The translations under genes and the position numbers were made by a program. The notes under the pieces were generated by a model. It made no database searches. It had not been told where the DNA came from and worked only from the letters and a program-made list of their open reading frames with translations. 32,593 nucleotides of DNA, taken from IMG/VR virus record IMGVR_UViG_3300030099_002138, positions 1 through 32,593 of that record. One strand, given 5' to 3'. Shown in pieces: positions 28,568 through 32,593 of the stretch; position 1 is the stretch's first letter; every line of letters begins with the position of its first letter. Origin of the DNA: a virus.

Positions 28568-29885
28568 TATCGACTATCTCCTCTTGTGCTTGTGATTCTA
28601 CATCATACAGACGCATTTTACTTCTATCAACACCAATCACAAATCGTTTATACATGGTTGGGTCATTATATCGGTTCTTCAACTGTTTGACTTGCATCTG
28701 TCCTATTTCCTGTAGTTGTTCAGTTTGTATCAATGCAAACATAAAATCAGCTGTTGCAGGCAGTCCAAAACTTTCAGAAGTATCTTCCAGTCCTATATCA
28801 CTAGATACAAAACCTGTTCTGGTTGTTTGAGTTGCAGACATAAATGGTACACCAGTTTCTACTGCGAGTCCACGAAGTTCCTCTGCAATCGATTTTATGA
28901 TTGTATATGAATTGATATTTGCACCACCCTTAAATCTACTTGATGCACATATATTGAGATAGTCTATAAACACTATGTCTGGTTTAAAAGACTTTTTAAT
29001 TGCTAGTTCTTTGATTAACCCTCTGAAGTGTCCACTATGTGCAGACGCAGTTGGGTATTCTTTAATTATTAGTTTACCACTTGTCTTCTTTTGAATACTT
29101 GCAAGTTTATCTTCAAACATTCTCTTGGGTAACTCTGGTAAATTTGTAATACTGATATTCATCAGATTTGCATCTATTCTTTCTGCAATCCTTTCTTCAG
29201 CCATCTCCATAGTAATGTATAAAACATTCTTACCTTGTGAAAGACAGTTAGACGCAACATGACACATGAACAAAGATTTACCTACACCTGTACCAGCAAG
29301 TGCAATGTTCAGTGTCTTTGGTGGTAATCCACCCTTTGTTATTTTGTTAAAAAATTCTAAGTCGAAAGGTATCTTCTCTTCCTTCTTGTGATAGAAATCA
29401 TATCTTTCTTGTCCGTCCATAAGATAATCATGTCCAACACTATTATCGAAACCAACAGATAGTGCATCAGATAAAATATCTGGTATTGCATCTGGTGTTC
29501 TCTTTTTATCTTTACCATCAATAATATTGACACCCTCTACAATCGCATTGTAGATAGCTCTGTCTTTACAAAACTTTTCTGTTGTGTCAACTAACCAATC
29601 TAAGTCTACCTCTGTAGGTTTTAGACTACTAATAAGATTGACTATTTTATCGTGGTCATCTTCTGTTAAATCTTTTCTACTTTCTATCTCTATATTCAGA
29701 GAGGTTTTAGTAGGTATCTTTTTATATTTTTCTACAAACTTAAGTATCTCTTCAAAGAGTAATCTTTCTTCTCTTACTGCGAAGTAATCTTTCTTTATGA
29801 AAGGTATAACTTTTCTTGCGTAATCTTCATTACATATTAAATTAGTTAGAGCTGTTTTCTCTATTGACTGGGATTGGTTTCTCAT
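28470..29885 (-). CDS. 41: Replicative DNA helicase, T4 gp41-like (DnaB family)
   Basis: 471 residues. Hexameric 5'-3' helicase that unwinds the fork and partners gp61 primase. An N-terminal helical domain is followed by a RecA-type core: Walker A AGTGVGKS at 197-204, the TMEMAEERIAERIDANL motif near 225, Walker B KPDIVFIDYL at 301-310, and a SATQTTR motif. KNRYNDPTMYKRFVIGVDRS near the end is typical for gp41. AAAGGTAG lies seven bases before the ATG. It overlaps the upstream gene by 44 bases. Confidence 0.93.
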   Translation of the reverse strand: MRNQSQSIEKTALTNLICNEDYARKVIPFIKKDYFAVREERLLFEEILKFVEKYKKIPTKTSLNIEIESRKDLTEDDHDKIVNLISSLKPTEVDLDWLVDTTEKFCKDRAIYNAIVEGVNIIDGKDKKRTPDAIPDILSDALSVGFDNSVGHDYLMDGQERYDFYHKKEEKIPFDLEFFNKITKGGLPPKTLNIALAGTGVGKSLFMCHVASNCLSQGKNVLYITMEMAEERIAERIDANLMNISITNLPELPKRMFEDKLASIQKKTSGKLIIKEYPTASAHSGHFRGLIKELAIKKSFKPDIVFIDYLNICASSRFKGGANINSYTIIKSIAEELRGLAVETGVPFMSATQTTRTGFVSSDIGLEDTSESFGLPATADFMFALIQTEQLQEIGQMQVKQLKNRYNDPTMYKRFVIGVDRSKMRLYDVESQAQEEIVDNGQEKLNQVFEEPSFGKDTKDKQIERFSKLKV

Positions 29886-30162
29886 CTACTGCTACCTTTG
29901 TTTGTTCGTCCATAACCTCAACTAATATATCACCTATGAGATTAAAGAACTCATCATTAAATTGTTCTCTGGGTATTCCATTATTATCTACTATATCATA
30001 TTGAAACTGCATAGGCAAGTTTCCATTTTCATCTTCTTCTTTCGCAAAAGAAACTTTACCATATTTGTAAACCACACCAGCAAACTTACCACCCTTGATA
30101 CCTATACAAGTCTGGTCTTGCGATTTACTTTCTACATACACAAATTTTTCACGAATACTCAT
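29842..30162 (-). CDS. Conserved hypothetical protein upstream of gp41 (106 aa)
   Basis: Beta-rich N-terminal half (KFVYVESKSQDQTCIGIKGG, KFAGVVYKYGKVSFAKEED) and an acidic helical C-terminal half (FNDEFFNLIGDILVEVMDEQ). I recall similar small proteins next to gp41 in marine T4-like phages. No known function. The location suggests a role in replication or its control. It overlaps the oxygenase gene by four bases (ATGA). Confidence 0.7.
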   Translation of the reverse strand: MSIREKFVYVESKSQDQTCIGIKGGKFAGVVYKYGKVSFAKEEDENGNLPMQFQYDIVDNNGIPREQFNDEFFNLIGDILVEVMDEQTKVAVDEKPIPVNRENSSN

Positions 30163-30662
30163 TTTCTTTTCACTGCGTAATCTATCGCAAATCTTTTCTT
30201 ATCTGTCAATACATCTTGAGCACAATGCACTTTATTAGAATCAAATATAACGAAACTTGTAGGCTTCAGAGTGTGTAATTTATTATCGTGTATAAACCCA
30301 CCACCCATTGTTTCACTATTCCAATCACTATTTAACAATCCTAAAATCTTGACTGTGTCTTTATCCCAAGTATCTGTGTGTGGGTCATCTACACCTCTAC
30401 CCTTAACTGATATACCACAGAACTTTACCTCTGGTTCAAAGTATTTGTATCCACCAGCATCAAAGATTTGTAATAACAAACCCATAGCCATACCAGCAAG
30501 AGATGTATTCTGATTATCTGGAACTAAGTTTATCTTTGCAAACCTTTGTTCAAAAGGTTTACCTTCTGGATATCTAAAATTCCATTGGTCACTTCTCTGC
30601 GACAGTAACATCATAGAATCTAGATATGATTTAGAACAACAATTATTTAATGTAATGAGCAT
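30159..30662 (-). CDS. 2OG-Fe(II) oxygenase family protein (167 aa)
   Basis: The catalytic set is complete: HTDTWD gives H95 and D97, NKVHCAQDV gives H146, and KKRFAID gives R157 for the 2-oxoglutarate carboxylate. GFIHDNKLHTLKPTSFVIF is the strand between them. Substrate is unknown. It overlaps its neighbour by 20 bases and is probably co-expressed with the second oxygenase and UvsX. Confidence 0.82.
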   Translation of the reverse strand: MLITLNNCCSKSYLDSMMLLSQRSDQWNFRYPEGKPFEQRFAKINLVPDNQNTSLAGMAMGLLLQIFDAGGYKYFEPEVKFCGISVKGRGVDDPHTDTWDKDTVKILGLLNSDWNSETMGGGFIHDNKLHTLKPTSFVIFDSNKVHCAQDVLTDKKRFAIDYAVKRK

Positions 30663-31185
30663 AACTACCTACAATATATTTATTTTTTTCCACACATTTT
30701 TCACCAGAATGTAAATACAACCAGTTTGGTGGAAATATTAAAAGTGAACCCTTCGAACAAGAAGACTTCACATTGTGATTAGTGAATATGGTACTACCTT
30801 CTTTGTTGTCTGTCAAGTATAAAAAGAACGCAAGAAATCTTGTGCAGTTCTGTTTTGTATTTACATCAACATGTGGTGGGAAGTTTTGACCATCAGGTAA
30901 GTATCTTTTCATTCTAAATGGTTCTAATCCAAAACTACTAGGCCATTGATTATTATCAATCTTACAATCTTTTCTATACTTCTTTACATACTTTGTAAAA
31001 ACATCAGTAAGATATGTATTCTCATCTCCCCACATACCACTCTTACCTAGATTGATTTGTGTAAAGAATGGTTTATCTTCAGGCCATTGTTCGTGTGCGA
31101 TATAATCGTTCTCAAACTTCAATACACACATATCACTAAATTCATCTGTTACTGCGTTATCGTAACATCTTATATAATTATCCAT
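30643..31185 (-). CDS. 2OG-Fe(II) oxygenase, prolyl-4-hydroxylase-like (180 aa)
   Basis: [20 protein letters not shown] provides H105 and D107. [16 protein letters not shown] and [20 protein letters not shown] give the core strands and H159. K169 replaces arginine as the 2OG ligand, as in prolyl 4-hydroxylases. This places it nearer the P4H group than the 167-residue neighbour. Target could be protein or a small molecule. It overlaps the UvsX end by eight bases. Confidence 0.82.
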   Translation of the reverse strand: MDNYIRCYDNAVTDEFSDMCVLKFENDYIAHEQWPEDKPFFTQINLGKSGMWGDENTYLTDVFTKYVKKYRKDCKIDNNQWPSSFGLEPFRMKRYLPDGQNFPPHVDVNTKQNCTRFLAFFLYLTDNKEGSTIFTNHNVKSSCSKGSLLIFPPNWLYLHSGEKCVEKNKYIVGSYAHYIK

Positions 31186-32191
31186 ATTTAAATTCTTTAC
31201 CTACTGATTCTTCTATCTTATCCATGATATCTTTTGTAAAGTATTTTTCTGGGTCATTCATAATAGACTTACCATATTGTTTAGAACCGTCTGGTAATTC
31301 ATATCTTGTTGATACCTTTTTGAATATGTTATACTTCTCTGCAATATCTAACAATCCATAGTATTTGTCAAGTCCTTTATCATAAGTTAATCTTACATCT
31401 ACCATTTTATTTTCTATAGTCAATCTTGATTTATGATTTTTACAATGCACGATATTACCGATTACCTCTGCACCGTCTTTTTCTTTTTTCTTAGATAGAT
31501 AAACAATAGATGAAGCTGCATATTTCAATCCAGAACCACCACCCATTTCTTTCTGTGGAAACATAGAACCAACAACATCATAGGTGTGATTTGTTACGAC
31601 CATAGGAACTTTTGCCTTACCTAGTTTTAAAGTCAACACTCTAAATGCAGCCTTCAATACTTGAGCTCTTGTCATATCTCTTGTTTCTTTACCGTCTGCT
31701 GTGTCTTCTACTTCTTTTGTTGTGGATAACATACCAAGAGAATCTAAACATAGAAACAATGGTTTTCTAATGTTTACATCATCTTGTAAATATCTATCTA
31801 ATACTTTCAGTGATTGTGTTCTAAACTCTTGCACTGTTGTGACAGGAACGATAACCATTCTATCTGGGTCAATACCTCTATCAATCACCATTTGTTTTGT
31901 GATTGCACTTTCACTTTCAAAATAGATTACACCACTCTTTGGATTTGCATCTAGAAAGTTTTTTACTATACCCATTAAAAAGAATGTCTTACCTGTTGCA
32001 CTCTCACCAGCAAGTGCAGTGATTTTGTTTGCTGGTAATCCACCATGTATTGAACCTGACAGTAACGCATTGAATACATACGAACCTGTGTCAATAAAAT
32101 TATCTACATCACCAGCCTCTACTCCGTCTGCAACTAGACTTGCATACTCATTTCCAGTTGTCTTAATTATATCTTTCAAAAAATCGTTCAT
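31178..32191 (-). CDS. uvsX: UvsX, RecA-like recombinase
   Basis: 337 residues. Drives strand exchange in recombination-dependent replication and repair. Walker A is GESATGKT at 62-69, preceded by [18 protein letters not shown]. Walker B is [31 protein letters not shown] is the DNA-binding loop region, and [20 protein letters not shown] the C-terminal strand pair. All are diagnostic of T4-type UvsX. It lies one base after the nuclease gene. Confidence 0.94.
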   Translation of the reverse strand: MNDFLKDIIKTTGNEYASLVADGVEAGDVDNFIDTGSYVFNALLSGSIHGGLPANKITALAGESATGKTFFLMGIVKNFLDANPKSGVIYFESESAITKQMVIDRGIDPDRMVIVPVTTVQEFRTQSLKVLDRYLQDDVNIRKPLFLCLDSLGMLSTTKEVEDTADGKETRDMTRAQVLKAAFRVLTLKLGKAKVPMVVTNHTYDVVGSMFPQKEMGGGSGLKYAASSIVYLSKKKEKDGAEVIGNIVHCKNHKSRLTIENKMVDVRLTYDKGLDKYYGLLDIAEKYNIFKKVSTRYELPDGSKQYGKSIMNDPEKYFTKDIMDKIEESVGKEFKYG

Positions 32192-32192
32192 T

Positions 32193-32593
32193 CTAACTCC
32201 TCTTGTTCCATTGTTCTATTGCGTCATTTAACAATGGTATATAATCATCTCTCTGTTTGATAAACTCTTGTACTGTTCCATCTTGTGTGACTACAAGTAT
32301 AACACATTGTTCTGCCTTCTGTCCAGTTCTTTCTTCAAACATATATGAGTATGCACAAGTTTGTATGTAATAGTTTTCATTCCACGCATCATCTCTTTCT
32401 TTACTTGATGTTTTAAAATCTATTACAGATAGTTTACCTTTATATTCTCCGATACAATCCACCTGACCAGCAATACCCATTTTATCACTATACAGATTTG
32501 TTTCTAAACACTTTATATTATTAATATGGCCTAGTGTATTTCTCATCTGTGAAAATAAACACCACGCAAGAAAGTTTTTAGACTTATGTTTAT
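32193..32593 (-). CDS. PD-(D/E)XK nuclease, RecB/Cas4-like (5' end outside window)
   Basis: The frame stays open to the right edge, so the N-terminus is missing; an internal ATG at 32546 is probably not the true start. Visible residues include [40 protein letters not shown] and [20 protein letters not shown]. The aspartate of GQVD and the D-x-K of DFKTS are the catalytic core, and [18 protein letters not shown] is the following QxxxY helix. This is the exonuclease type found beside uvsX in marine T4-like phages, probably acting in recombination. Confidence 0.82.
   Translation of the reverse strand, partial: KHKSKNFLAWCLFSQMRNTLGHINNIKCLETNLYSDKMGIAGQVDCIGEYKGKLSVIDFKTSSKERDDAWNENYYIQTCAYSYMFEERTGQKAEQCVILVVTQDGTVQEFIKQRDDYIPLLNDAIEQWNKRS

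Noticed and set aside
30677-30684. AATAAATA late-promoter-like word before the 167-aa oxygenase
   Set aside because: It lies partly inside the coding end of the upstream oxygenase in an AT-rich stretch and has a mismatch; likely chance.
1-32593. CRISPR array, insertion sequence or integrase
   Set aside because: No direct repeats with regular spacers, no transposase or integrase motifs and no terminal inverted repeats were seen.

Overview
The window is part of the genome of a T4-like marine myovirus. It carries T4-type UvsX recombinase, DnaB-like gp41 helicase, gp61 primase and an RNase H of the T4/FEN-1 type. Two exact T4-type late promoter boxes (TATAAATA) are present, and there is a long run of large low-similarity virion proteins of the kind found in marine T4-like phages. 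Every supported gene lies on the minus strand. The DNA is AT-rich and genes overlap through ATGA, TAATG or TGATG junctions. A phage bS21 ribosomal protein, a B12-dependent ribonucleotide reductase and several small lipoproteins, with no photosynthesis genes, make a SAR11-type (pelagiphage) or other marine proteobacterial host more likely than a cyanobacterium. That host assignment is inference.

In transcription order (high to low coordinates): (1) 32593-28292 is a replication/recombination block: a RecB/Cas4-like nuclease (5' end cut by the window), UvsX, two 2OG-Fe(II) oxygenases, a small conserved protein, gp41 helicase and a small protein. (2) 28254-12335 is a virion block opened by a late-promoter-like box, with two further exact late boxes at 19173 and 18293 and a strong terminator at 17463-17495. 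It holds very large multidomain proteins, several starting with a short amphipathic leader ending in E that resembles the T4 capsid-targeting sequence. Mixed among them are enzyme-like domains: a ligase/nucleotidyltransferase-like protein, a cytidylyltransferase-like domain, a HAD nucleotidase and a possible ADP-ribosyltransferase-like segment. (3) 12335-9883 is a likely lysis block: overlapping i-spanin and o-spanin, a class 3 lipase with a complete Ser-Asp-His triad, and three small membrane proteins. (4) 9851-6211 is a nucleotide/DNA block behind a near-perfect sigma70 promoter whose predicted start coincides with the primase ATG: primase, class II ribonucleotide reductase, a zinc-ribbon protein, a PD-(D/E)XK nuclease and a 55-residue protein, followed by a weak terminator. 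(5) 6121-1 is a second unit behind another TTGACA promoter. It contains small unknown proteins, a compact cloverleaf-like RNA candidate (5331-5425), a run of secreted/lipoprotein and membrane genes, bS21, a third 2OG oxygenase, RNase H and the start of a DUF6433-like gene.

The main points for follow-up are the unassigned structured RNA between two small genes, the ligase-like motif set in the 414-residue virion protein, the lipase joined to a spanin pair, the leaderless primase promoter, and the envelope-protein cluster next to bS21. Four small genes (1688-1852, 4264-4440, 6211-6378, 6810-6959) were found by reading the gaps. Family assignments come from recognised motifs only; no database search was run.
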